A stretch of DNA of 64,000 nt from Actinomadura alba (GTDB taxonomy: Bacteria > Actinomycetota > Actinomycetes > Streptosporangiales > Streptosporangiaceae), in the NCBI RefSeq assembly GCF_014323705.1, contig NZ_JABVEC010000002.1, forward strand, positions 248,001 to 312,000. The letters run 5' to 3'. Below the pieces are notes generated by a model. The model worked only from the letters and a program-made list of their open reading frames with translations. It ran no database searches and was not told where the DNA came from. Positions 33,445 through 40,919 of this stretch are shown here, one piece after another; position 1 is the stretch's first letter, and each line of letters opens with the position of its first letter. The translations under genes and the position numbers were made by a program.

Positions 33445-34764
33445 TTGGCTCACCGGCTCACCGTGATCGGCACCGGCTATCTCGGCGCCACCCATGCCGC
33501 GTGCATGGCCGATCTCGGGTTCGAAGTGCTCGGGCTCGATGTCGACGAGCGCAAGGTCGAACGGCTGTCCGCCGGCGACCTCCCTTTCTTCGAGCCGGGG
33601 CTGGAACCGGTTCTGCGCCGTAACCTCGCCAACGGCCGGTTGCGCTTCACCACGTCGTACGAGGAGATCGCCGAGTTCGGCGACGTGCACTTCCTGTGCG
33701 TGGGCACGCCGCAGAAGCCGGACGAGTACGCCGCCGACCTGACGTACGTCGACGAGGCCGTGGCTCGCCTGGCGCCGCTCCTGAAACGCGCCTGCCTCAT
33801 GGTCGGCAAGTCGACGGTCCCGGTGGGCACCGCCGCACGCCTCGCGAAGCTGCTGGCCGCGCTCGCCCCCGTCGGCGTGGACGCCGAACTGGCCTGGAAC
33901 CCGGAGTTCTTGCGGGAGGGCTTCGCCGTCCAGGACACCATGCATCCGGACCGCATCGTCGCGGGCGTGAGGTCGGAGCGCTCCGAGAAGATCATGCGGG
34001 AGGTCTACGCCTCGATGATCGGGAGTGGGACGCCGTTCATCGTGTCCGACTACCCGACCGCCGAACTGGTCAAGGTCGCCGCCAACGCCTTCCTCGCCAC
34101 CAAGATCTCCTTCATCAACGCGATGGCGGAGGTGTGCGAGGCCGCACACGCGGATGTGACCAAACTGTCCGAGGCGCTGTCGCACGATGACCGGATCGGC
34201 GGCAAGTTCCTCGGCCCCGGGTTGGGCTTCGGCGGCGGATGCCTGCCCAAGGACATCCGCGCGTTCATGGCCCGGGCCGGTGAGCTCGGGGTCGACCAGG
34301 CACTGTCGTTCCTGCGCGAGGTCGACGCGATCAACATGCGCCGCCGGAGCCGCATGGTCGACCTGGCCCGTGAGCTTCTCGGCGGATCCTTCATCGGCCG
34401 CACCGTGGGGGTGCTCGGCGCCGCGTTCAAGCCGAACTCCGACGACATCCGTGATTCGCCGGCGCTGGACGTGGCGGTCACGATCCGCTCGCAGGACGCC
34501 AAGGTGACCGTGTACGACCCGCAGGCGCTCGGCAACGCCCGCCGGGCACAGCCGGCCCTCAGCTATGGCGAGTCGGCCCTCGACGCGGCGCGCGGCGCGC
34601 ACGTGGTGTTGCTGCTCACCGAGTGGGCCGAGTTCCGCGACATGGATCCCGAGGCGCTCGGCGAGGTCGTGGCCGAGCGCAACATCGTGGACGGGCGCAA
34701 CGCGCTCGACCCCGAGCGCTGGCGCGACGCCGGCTGGAACTACCGCGCGCTGGGCCGCCCCTGA
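33445..34764 (+). CDS. ugd: UDP-glucose/GDP-mannose dehydrogenase family protein (likely UDP-glucose 6-dehydrogenase)
   Basis: NAD-dependent four-electron oxidation of a UDP-sugar to the uronate. 439 aa from TTG 33445, chosen because AAGGAG sits at ideal spacing and homology begins with the Rossmann motif LTVIGTGYLGATHA. The catalytic Cys lies in GLGFGGGCLPKDIRAF and the Lys/Asn region in ELVKVAANAFLATKISFINAMAE. The C-terminal UDP-binding domain has GAAFKPNSDDIRDSPALDV. UDP-glucuronate would feed the glycosyltransferases and wall polymer genes that follow. UDP-glucose is the likely but unproven substrate. Confidence 0.9.
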   Translation: MAHRLTVIGTGYLGATHAACMADLGFEVLGLDVDERKVERLSAGDLPFFEPGLEPVLRRNLANGRLRFTTSYEEIAEFGDVHFLCVGTPQKPDEYAADLTYVDEAVARLAPLLKRACLMVGKSTVPVGTAARLAKLLAALAPVGVDAELAWNPEFLREGFAVQDTMHPDRIVAGVRSERSEKIMREVYASMIGSGTPFIVSDYPTAELVKVAANAFLATKISFINAMAEVCEAAHADVTKLSEALSHDDRIGGKFLGPGLGFGGGCLPKDIRAFMARAGELGVDQALSFLREVDAINMRRRSRMVDLARELLGGSFIGRTVGVLGAAFKPNSDDIRDSPALDVAVTIRSQDAKVTVYDPQALGNARRAQPALSYGESALDAARGAHVVLLLTEWAEFRDMDPEALGEVVAERNIVDGRNALDPERWRDAGWNYRALGRP

Positions 34765-34777
34765 CCCCGAGCACTCC

Positions 34778-34829
34778 GATCGCGTGAAGGATCCCGGTGC
34801 CCTGGACCGCCGCGATCCTTCACGCGGTC
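34778..34829. terminator. Strong bidirectional terminator hairpin
   Basis: CGCGTGAAGGATC (34781-34793) pairs perfectly with GATCCTTCACGCG (34814-34826), extended by three further pairs including one G-U. It lies between the converging ugd and glycosyltransferase genes. No T-run; typical of actinomycete I-shaped terminators. Confidence 0.7.
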
Positions 34830-34857
34830 ACGGGACGCCGCACGCGTGGGCGCGTGC

Positions 34858-35916
34858 TCAGACCTTGGGCTGGCCGAGGCGAGGCGGGCTGGTGAGGAAA
34901 CCGAGGCCCCAGGAGACGTGCATGGTGGCGTACACCAGCGGCAACCGCAGCCACGCCGACAGCGGCAGGCCACGGCCGGTCGCCAAGGCGCCGAGCGCGA
35001 TGGCCGCGGCATAGCCGCCAGGAAGGAGCCAGCCCGGCCAGAAGCCGAAGGCCCCGGCCACGGCGCCCACCGTCATCGCGACCACGGCGATGGGCGGGGC
35101 CAGGTAGCGCAGGTTCAGTGTGCCCTGGTGCTCGCGGCCCACGACGCGGCGCCAGCGGCCGGTGTGGAAGTACTGCTTGGCGAGCGCCCGCAGGTCGGGA
35201 CGTGGCCGGTAGGTGACCCGCATGCGCGGCGTGAAGTAGACGGTGCCGCCGGTGCGCCGGATCCGGTGGTTCATCTCCCAGTCCTGGGCGCGTACGAACG
35301 TCTCGTCATAACCCCCGACCCGTTCGAGCGCGCTGCGCCGGAACGTTCCGAGGTAGACGGTCTCGACCTCACCGGGCGCTCCACCGGTGTGGAAGCGGGC
35401 GTTGCCCACGCCGATGGGCGAGGTCATGGCCCGGGCGACCGCCTTCTCGAAGGCCGTGACGCCCTCGGCCGCCATGATCCCGCCGACGTTGTCGGCCTTG
35501 GTCTCCTCCATGGTCTCGACCGCCGCGCGCACGTAGTCGGTCGGCAGCAGCGAGTGGCCGTCGACCCGGACCAGGATGGAGTACTGCGACGCCTTGATCG
35601 CGATGTTGAGCCCCTGCGGCGTACGGCCGGTGGGGTTGGCCACCACGATGATCCGCGGATCCTCGGCGGCGATCCGGTCGGCGATCTCCTGGGTGCGGTC
35701 GCGGGACGGCCCGACGGCGAGCACCAGCTCGAGTTCGCCGGGATAGTCCTGGTCCAGGATGCGCGAGACGGCGTCGGCCAGATGCCGTTCCTCGTTGAGT
35801 ACCGGCATGATCACGGATACGGCCGGCCAGGTTGTGGGGCTTTCGGTGCTCACTCGGCTGCTCTGAGGGCGCTGGCGGGGTTCGACTGAACCACGCGCGT
35901 TGGGAGAGGGATTCAT
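34858..35916 (-). CDS. GT2 family glycosyltransferase with C-terminal membrane helices
   Basis: A 352-aa inverting glycosyltransferase resembling ExoA-type enzymes. The GT-A domain starts VSVIMPVLNEERHL, has RVDGHSLLP in place of the DxD loop, the acceptor/base region FVRAQDWEMNHRI and a Q..RW-type motif QYFHTGRWRR. Three C-terminal hydrophobic segments (YLAPPIAVVAMTVGAVAG; LPGGYAAAIALGALA; VYATMHVSWGLGFL) anchor it in the membrane. It should extend a lipid-linked glycan from nucleotide sugars. Divergent from the LCP gene. Start could be ATG 35916 or an internal GTG at 35853. Confidence 0.87.
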   Translation of the reverse strand: MNPSPNARGSVEPRQRPQSSRVSTESPTTWPAVSVIMPVLNEERHLADAVSRILDQDYPGELELVLAVGPSRDRTQEIADRIAAEDPRIIVVANPTGRTPQGLNIAIKASQYSILVRVDGHSLLPTDYVRAAVETMEETKADNVGGIMAAEGVTAFEKAVARAMTSPIGVGNARFHTGGAPGEVETVYLGTFRRSALERVGGYDETFVRAQDWEMNHRIRRTGGTVYFTPRMRVTYRPRPDLRALAKQYFHTGRWRRVVGREHQGTLNLRYLAPPIAVVAMTVGAVAGAFGFWPGWLLPGGYAAAIALGALATGRGLPLSAWLRLPLVYATMHVSWGLGFLTSPPRLGQPKV

Positions 35917-35991
35917 GACGGCGCCACGCTACTGTACGGAACCAGGGTCAACGCAACGAACATGAGGGTTTCGCGCGGAGGCGGCACCAGG

Positions 35992-37641
35992 ATGGCCAAC
36001 GACAACGACTCCGATCCATTCGAACGCTACTTCCGGCCTCGCCCGAATGGACGGCAGAGCCCGGCCGATCCAGAGCCCGACGAGGGCCGGCCGGAGGGCG
36101 TCATCATCGATGACACCCGTTCTCCACGCGTCGAGGTCGGCTCGTCGCGCCGCCGGCGGCGCGGGGCGGCCCGGTCGGCGATGAACGCTCGCCGGCAGCG
36201 CAGGTTCCTGATGGTCACGGCCACCATGTCGGCGTTCGTGCTGCTCACGTCGGGCGGCGCGTGGGCCTTCCAGGGCTTCGTGCTCGGCCAGATCGAGAAG
36301 ATCGACCCCTTCGACGGCATCGGCAACCGGCCGGACGCCGGCCCGAAGGGCGCGATGAACATCCTGGTCGCGGGCGTCGACCGCCGCGATGGGATGAAGC
36401 CGGACCAGATCCGCCGGCTGCGACTGGGCCGGTTCGAGGGCGAGCGCTCCGACACGATGATGCTCGTGCACCTGTCGACCGACCATGACAAGGTCTCCGT
36501 CGTCAGCCTGCCCCGCGACTCGCTGGTGACGATCCCGGCGCACCGGTCCAACGGAAGCGAGGGCGCCAAGGGCACCCCGATACCGCCCCGGCAGGGCAAG
36601 CTCAACTGGGCCTACCCCTACGGCGGGTCGTCGCTGACGATCGAGACGGTCGAGCAGACGACCGGCGTCCGGGTCGACCACTACGTCGAGGTCAACTTTC
36701 TCGGCTTCATCAAGGTCGTCGATGCGCTCGGCGGGGTCAAGATCTGCACGGAGCAGGCCATCGACGACCCGAAGAGCGGTCTGCGGCTGCCGGCCGGCTC
36801 GAGCCACGTGGACGGGGAGAAGGCGCTGGCGTACGCGCGGGCCCGCTACACGCTCAGCGGCGGCAGCGACCTCGGCCGCATCGACCGCCAGCAGCAGTTC
36901 ATGTCCGCTCTCATGAGCCAGGCGCTGAGCACCTCCACGCTCACCGACCCGGTCAAGGCCACCAAGTTCGTCACCGCCATGCTGAAGTCGATCCGGGTGG
37001 ACAAGGGGCTGGCCGACGACGCCCAGGCGCTGCTCCGGCAGATGAAGGGGATGTCCACCGACAGCGTCGCGTTCACCAGTGTGCCGCTGGCCGACTCGAA
37101 CTACATGACACCCATCAACGGGTCCCGGCCGCAGTCCACCGTGCGGTGGGACCAGCAGGGCGCACGAGACCTGTTCCAGAAGCTCAAGCGCGACGAGCCG
37201 CTCATCCGGCCGGCCGCGCCGGCGTCGCCGACGCCCTCGCCGACGAAGGCCGGGAACGAGCTGACCGTGCGCCCGGCGGACATCCAGGTCAGGGTGCTGA
37301 ACGGCGTCGGTACCCGTGGCGTGGCGCGAGGAGCGGCCGAAGACCTGCGCAAGGTGGGCTTCGACCCGATCGTCGTCCCCGGCGTGGCGAAGCAGATCGG
37401 GCTCGAGCAGACAGTCGTCCAGTACGGCGGCGGACGCGCGGACTCGGCCGAGACCCTGGCCGCCGCGATCCCCGGCGCGAAGGTGAAGCGGGTCCCGTCG
37501 CTCGGCGACCGCGTCCAGGTGATCGTGGGCTCCGACTGGGACGGCGCCAAGAAGGTGCAGGTGGCCGGACCGGCGGGTGACACGGGCACGGAGCCCAAGG
37601 GCCCTCAGGCCAAGACCGCGACCCAGAATCTCTGTAAATAG
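35992..37641 (+). CDS. LytR-CpsA-Psr (LCP) family glycopolymer ligase
   Basis: A membrane phosphotransferase that moves lipid-linked anionic glycopolymers onto peptidoglycan. ~549 aa from ATG 35992 (GGAGG upstream; ATG 35962 lacks a site). A cytoplasmic basic tail (~70 aa) is followed by one TM helix (LMVTATMSAFVLLTSGGAWAF). The LCP domain has AMNILVAGVDRR, the catalytic Arg/Asp set in RSDTMMLVHL and SLPRDSLVTIP, and YARARYTLSGGSDLGRIDRQ. A C-terminal LytR_C domain starts IQVRVLNGVGTRG. Its presence beside ugd, GTs and the phosphopolyol operon suggests the polymer is wall-attached. Confidence 0.92.
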   Translation: MANDNDSDPFERYFRPRPNGRQSPADPEPDEGRPEGVIIDDTRSPRVEVGSSRRRRRGAARSAMNARRQRRFLMVTATMSAFVLLTSGGAWAFQGFVLGQIEKIDPFDGIGNRPDAGPKGAMNILVAGVDRRDGMKPDQIRRLRLGRFEGERSDTMMLVHLSTDHDKVSVVSLPRDSLVTIPAHRSNGSEGAKGTPIPPRQGKLNWAYPYGGSSLTIETVEQTTGVRVDHYVEVNFLGFIKVVDALGGVKICTEQAIDDPKSGLRLPAGSSHVDGEKALAYARARYTLSGGSDLGRIDRQQQFMSALMSQALSTSTLTDPVKATKFVTAMLKSIRVDKGLADDAQALLRQMKGMSTDSVAFTSVPLADSNYMTPINGSRPQSTVRWDQQGARDLFQKLKRDEPLIRPAAPASPTPSPTKAGNELTVRPADIQVRVLNGVGTRGVARGAAEDLRKVGFDPIVVPGVAKQIGLEQTVVQYGGGRADSAETLAAAIPGAKVKRVPSLGDRVQVIVGSDWDGAKKVQVAGPAGDTGTEPKGPQAKTATQNLCK

Positions 37642-37741
37642 CCTCGAATCGGTACGAGAGGCCGGGGCGGTGTGCCCGGACCGGGTTATTCCGGGCTATC
37701 TTGCTGCGTGTCGGCGCTGCCTGCCGGCCGAGGAGGTACGG

Positions 37742-38605
37742 ATGCAGAACGGTGCACGCCATGCCGTGGGCGCCGTGGTCGGGCTCATCGTGACTCCGCT
37801 GCTCGCCGCGGCGCTCATGTTCGGCACCGAGCGGTTCGTGCGGGGCTTCAGGTACTTCGTGCTCGACGGGACGGATCGGTGGATCGCCGGCGCCGTGGTC
37901 CTGTTCGTCGCCGCGGTTCTGGGCGTACTGGCCGGGTCGAGGGTGTCTCCGCTCGCCTCCCTCATCCCCGGGGTGGTCTACTTCATCGTGGGATTGCTCT
38001 GGATGGTCTCTCCCCGCTTCGCGATGGAGCACACCATGCGGAAACTCCCCGACACGCTCGACCGGGGTTACCTCATTCTCGGACCCTATGGGTTCCTTCT
38101 GCTGGTGGGCGGGTTCCTGCTGGTGGCCTCGCTGCCTCGGTCACGGTGGGCCGCCGGGACACCGCGACGGCCCTCGGGTCCCGCCGCCGGGCCGCCCTAC
38201 GAGTTCGGCGGCATGGCCCCGCCGTACGGCCAGGTCCCGAGCCCGGGTCCGGGCCAGTCGTCCGGCCACGCCGGGCCCGCCGCCATGGGGCAGGCTCCCG
38301 GCCCGCACGGGCAGGCTCCCGGTCAGCACGCTCAGGCTCCCGGCTCGCACGGGCAGGCTCCCGCCCCGCACGGTCAGGCTCCCTCCCCGCATCAGGCGCA
38401 CGGTCAGCCGCCGGCGCCCTACCAGCCCGGGCCAGGCACGCCACCGCCGGCCTACTCCCCACCTGCGTATTCCCCGCCGCCGCCCGCGCCCTCCGAGCAG
38501 CGCCCGCCCGCGCGCAAGGACGAGGGCGAGGATGAGAGCGAGGCCGGCAGCTGGACCCAGATGTACGGCACCGGCGGCTCTGACAAGGACGACCGGAACT
38601 CCTGA
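37742..38605 (+). CDS. Membrane protein with Pro/Gln/His-rich repeat tail
   Basis: 287 aa from ATG 37742 with a strong GAGGAGG site. The first ~145 residues contain four hydrophobic helices (AVVGLIVTPLLAAALMFG; WIAGAVVLFVAAVLGVLAG; ASLIPGVVYFIVGLLWMV; YGFLLLVGGFLLVASL). The cytoplasmic or external tail is low complexity, with five tandem heptapeptides of the QAPGPHG type followed by PAYSPPAYSPPPPAP and an acidic end. No known domain. Lies 100 bp after the LCP gene on the same strand and might be an accessory to wall assembly, but this is inference from position only. Confidence 0.75.
   Translation: MQNGARHAVGAVVGLIVTPLLAAALMFGTERFVRGFRYFVLDGTDRWIAGAVVLFVAAVLGVLAGSRVSPLASLIPGVVYFIVGLLWMVSPRFAMEHTMRKLPDTLDRGYLILGPYGFLLLVGGFLLVASLPRSRWAAGTPRRPSGPAAGPPYEFGGMAPPYGQVPSPGPGQSSGHAGPAAMGQAPGPHGQAPGQHAQAPGSHGQAPAPHGQAPSPHQAHGQPPAPYQPGPGTPPPAYSPPAYSPPPPAPSEQRPPARKDEGEDESEAGSWTQMYGTGGSDKDDRNS
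38291..38395 (+). repeat. Five 21-bp coding tandem repeats
   Basis: Units start at 38291, 38312, 38333, 38354 and 38375, each encoding Q-A-P-x-x-H-(G/A). They lie in the tail of the membrane protein above. Imperfect at the DNA level, mainly at codons 4, 5 and 7. Confidence 0.85.
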
Positions 38606-38691
38606 CGCCTCCCGTCGGCGGGACGGCACTGGTCTCATGATGGATGAGGGCGCCGTGCCCAGATGCGCGACCTGGTCAATACCATCGCCGC

Positions 38692-39144
38692 ATGAGCATG
38701 AAGCTACTGCCGGTGGACGACACCTGGGTCGGGACCATGATCTCCCTGGCGGACGGCCCCTGGACCGCCCAGTCCGTCGAGCGGACGTTCGTGGATCTCG
38801 GTTGGGCGCAACCGGACCCCGCGGGCATCGCCCATGTGCACTGGAACGTGGGTGACGTGGCGATGCCCGTGCTCTACCTCTTCGAGGATCCGGCGGAGAA
38901 CGACGACGATGCGGAGGAACCCGCCGGGTGGCGGTTGGAACTGGGAACACCTCCGCCGGATCAGGGCTCAGGCGAATCGCGTGACATCGGCAGCCACGCG
39001 TTCCGAGAGATCTGGGACCGCGGGACGATGGCGCTCACGCTCACGATCGAAGACGACATCAACTCGTACTCCTACTACGACCACATCGCCTTGGGAGTCT
39101 GGCCTGCCGATTCGGCGGACTGGACCGGTTCCGACAGCGCGTGA
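38692..39144 (+). CDS. Hypothetical protein, acidic, 150 aa
   Basis: Starts at ATG 38692 (MSMKLLPVDD); a longer in-frame start lacks a ribosome site. The protein is strongly acidic and aromatic with no signal peptide or membrane helix. Notable segments are GDVAMPVLYLFEDPAEN and SYSYYDHIALGVWP. The alpha/beta pattern resembles small immunity- or SUKH-like proteins but no family can be named. It sits alone between the tail-repeat membrane protein and the converging GDPD gene. Confidence 0.6.
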   Translation: MSMKLLPVDDTWVGTMISLADGPWTAQSVERTFVDLGWAQPDPAGIAHVHWNVGDVAMPVLYLFEDPAENDDDAEEPAGWRLELGTPPPDQGSGESRDIGSHAFREIWDRGTMALTLTIEDDINSYSYYDHIALGVWPADSADWTGSDSA

Positions 39145-39235
39145 CGGCGTCCCGACAGACGGCGCACCGGCGGTTCGCCGAATGGACCGCCGCGCGAGTC
39201 GGTGCCGAGCCCCGGGTCCGGCCACTCCACGAGGT

Positions 39236-40039
39236 TCAGGAGAGGGCGGACAGCACTCCGGGAATGTCGTTGACGACGAGGGCGTCGACGCCGCCGGCGG
39301 CGTAGCGCGCGGCGTCCTTGGCGGCCGGGCACCACGCCATCACCTCGAGGCCCGCCCTGTGGGCGATGCCGACGGAGTGCTCCAGCGGCCGGATGCGGGT
39401 GTCGTCGCGGTCGAGCGCGAAGGAGCCGGTGTGCAGGCCGACCGCCTGCAGGCCCAGGTTGGCCGCGGCCGAGACTCCGTGCCAGAGGGGGAACGACAGC
39501 CAGGTGAGCAGGCCGAGTGGCACGCCGGGCAGGTTCTCCTTGAGGTACAGGAGCAGGGCCGGGTCGAACGAGGTCACCAGCAGCGGCCTGCGCCGCGCCT
39601 CGCGGGCGAGCACGGGCAGCAGCAGCGCGCCCGTGCGGCGCGAGGGCGAGTCGACGGCGTCCTCGAGGATCGTCTTGACGTCGACGTCCACCGCGACCTC
39701 GGGCGGCAGGGCCGCGAAGATGTCGACGAGCCGGGGCAGCCCCGAGTCGGCCGCGGTGCCGTCGATCAGGAAGACGCCGTCGGCGGTCGTCGGGTCGTGC
39801 CGCAGCACGAGATCGTCGTCGGCCGTGCGCTGCACGTCGATCTCGACCCAGGACACCCCGGCCTCGGCGGCCGCCAGCAGCGAGGCGATGGTGTTCTCGG
39901 CCACGACGGTGTCGTCGTCGGCCGCGACCGTGTCCTCGGCCACCGCCTCGGTGGCGCGCCGAGCGGCGGGGGACACGGTGATGTTCCCGCTCCCGAATCC
40001 ACGGTGACCGATGATCGCCGGCTTCGAATCAAAGATCAT
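39236..40039 (-). CDS. Glycerophosphodiester phosphodiesterase
   Basis: A 267-aa TIM-barrel enzyme of the GDPD/UgpQ family that hydrolyses glycerophosphodiesters to glycerol-3-phosphate and alcohol. Catalytic elements: AIIGHRGFGSGN (HRG), AENTIAS, the metal ligands in WVEIDVQRTADDD and the second His in LVLRHDPTTADG. There is an unusual ~25-residue acidic insertion (VAEDTVAADDDTVV) between HRG and the AENT motif. No signal peptide. ATG 40039 overlaps the end of the IspD/TarI-like gene by 11 bp, so the two are coupled. Could recycle or trim phosphodiester polymers made by the neighbouring operon. Confidence 0.88.
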   Translation of the reverse strand: MIFDSKPAIIGHRGFGSGNITVSPAARRATEAVAEDTVAADDDTVVAENTIASLLAAAEAGVSWVEIDVQRTADDDLVLRHDPTTADGVFLIDGTAADSGLPRLVDIFAALPPEVAVDVDVKTILEDAVDSPSRRTGALLLPVLAREARRRPLLVTSFDPALLLYLKENLPGVPLGLLTWLSFPLWHGVSAAANLGLQAVGLHTGSFALDRDDTRIRPLEHSVGIAHRAGLEVMAWCPAAKDAARYAAGGVDALVVNDIPGVLSALS

Positions 40040-40769
40040 GCGCGTCTTCCTTACCGGGGAGGCGGTCGGGGAGGTCCTTGGCGAGTTCCCCGGCGATGTG
40101 CTCGGCGAGGACGATGTCGAGCGGATGCGTGATCTTGAGGTTGCGCTCACTGCCCTCCACCAGCCTGATCGGCACATCGGGCAGGTAGCGGTGGACGACG
40201 CCGCAGTCGTCGGTCGCCGTGAAGTCGGGGTCGGCCATCGCCAGCTCGTAGGCGCGGCGGACGGTGCCGAGCCGGAAGCCCTGCGGCGTCTGGAACCGGC
40301 GCAGGGTCTGCCGGGCCGGCATGCCGGTGACCAGGTCGTCCTCGACGGCGACGATCGTGTCGGACGAGGGCAGGCCGACCGCCACCGCGTCGTAGCGGCC
40401 CAGCGCGTCGAGACAGCGGCCGATGATCGCGTGGTCGACGAACGGGCGGGCGGCGTCGTGCAGCAGCACCCGGGTGTCGTCGGGCTCGCCGGCGAGCGCC
40501 GCCAGCGCGGCCAGGGTCGACTCCGAGCGGCTCGCACCGCCCTCGATCACCGCACGGACCTTCGGAAAGGGGGCGGCGATCCGGGTCGCGGCGGGCAGGT
40601 GACCGGCCGCCATGACGACGAGGATCTGGTCGATGGGCCGGCAGCCGTCGAACGCCTCGATCGCGTGGGCCAGGATCGGGCGGCCGCCGACCTCGATGAG
40701 CTGCTTGGGAAGGGGCGATCCGACCCGCTGTCCGGTGCCGCCTGCGAGGACCACCGCGATGGTTGTCAT
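40029..40769 (-). CDS. IspD/TarI-family CTP:polyol-phosphate cytidylyltransferase
   Basis: A 246-aa GT-A-like nucleotidyltransferase. The N-terminus reads VVLAGGTGQRVG...LPKQLIEVGGRPILAHAIEAF. LAGG and the PILxHxIExF segment resemble TarI/Bcs1 (ribitol-5-phosphate cytidylyltransferase) more than typical IspD, which has PAAG. Other shared motifs are LLHDAARPFV, QTPQGFR and TDDCGVV (Cys where IspD usually has Ala). No ispF follows. MEP cytidylyltransferase in isoprenoid synthesis remains possible, but coupling to a GDPD and divergence from a CDP-alcohol phosphotransferase operon favour a CDP-polyol role. ATG at 40769. Confidence 0.75.
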   Translation of the reverse strand: MTTIAVVLAGGTGQRVGSPLPKQLIEVGGRPILAHAIEAFDGCRPIDQILVVMAAGHLPAATRIAAPFPKVRAVIEGGASRSESTLAALAALAGEPDDTRVLLHDAARPFVDHAIIGRCLDALGRYDAVAVGLPSSDTIVAVEDDLVTGMPARQTLRRFQTPQGFRLGTVRRAYELAMADPDFTATDDCGVVHRYLPDVPIRLVEGSERNLKITHPLDIVLAEHIAGELAKDLPDRLPGKEDAHDL

Positions 40770-40817
40770 CGGTGCGTATCCACCTTGATGCCCACTATGC
40801 AGATAAGTGTCACTCTC

Positions 40818-40856
40818 GCGTCTCCACAAGTTCGAGCCGCTACGCTGTGGAGACGC
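40818..40856. promoter_or_regulatory. Perfect 11-bp inverted repeat in a divergent promoter region
   Basis: GCGTCTCCACA (40818-40828) and TGTGGAGACGC (40846-40856) are exact complements separated by 17 nt. They lie in the 150-bp gap between the divergent cytidylyltransferase/GDPD pair and the six-gene phosphopolyol operon, 64 bp before the operon's ATG. Either a two-site operator or a leader hairpin; function inferred. Confidence 0.5.
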
Positions 40857-40919
40857 CCGCGGTGTTGATCATGTCCAGTGCGGTGCATTACCCCATGTCC
40901 TGATGATCGGAGAGCGTCG

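Noticed and set aside
38291..38395. Possible CRISPR or minisatellite array
   Set aside because: The 21-bp units are in-frame codons for heptapeptides, without spacers.
39236..40537. One 433-codon gene joining the GDPD to sequence inside the cytidylyltransferase
   Set aside because: The upstream part is an out-of-frame reading of the cytidylyltransferase gene; the GDPD homology begins at ATG 40039 (AIIGHRG).
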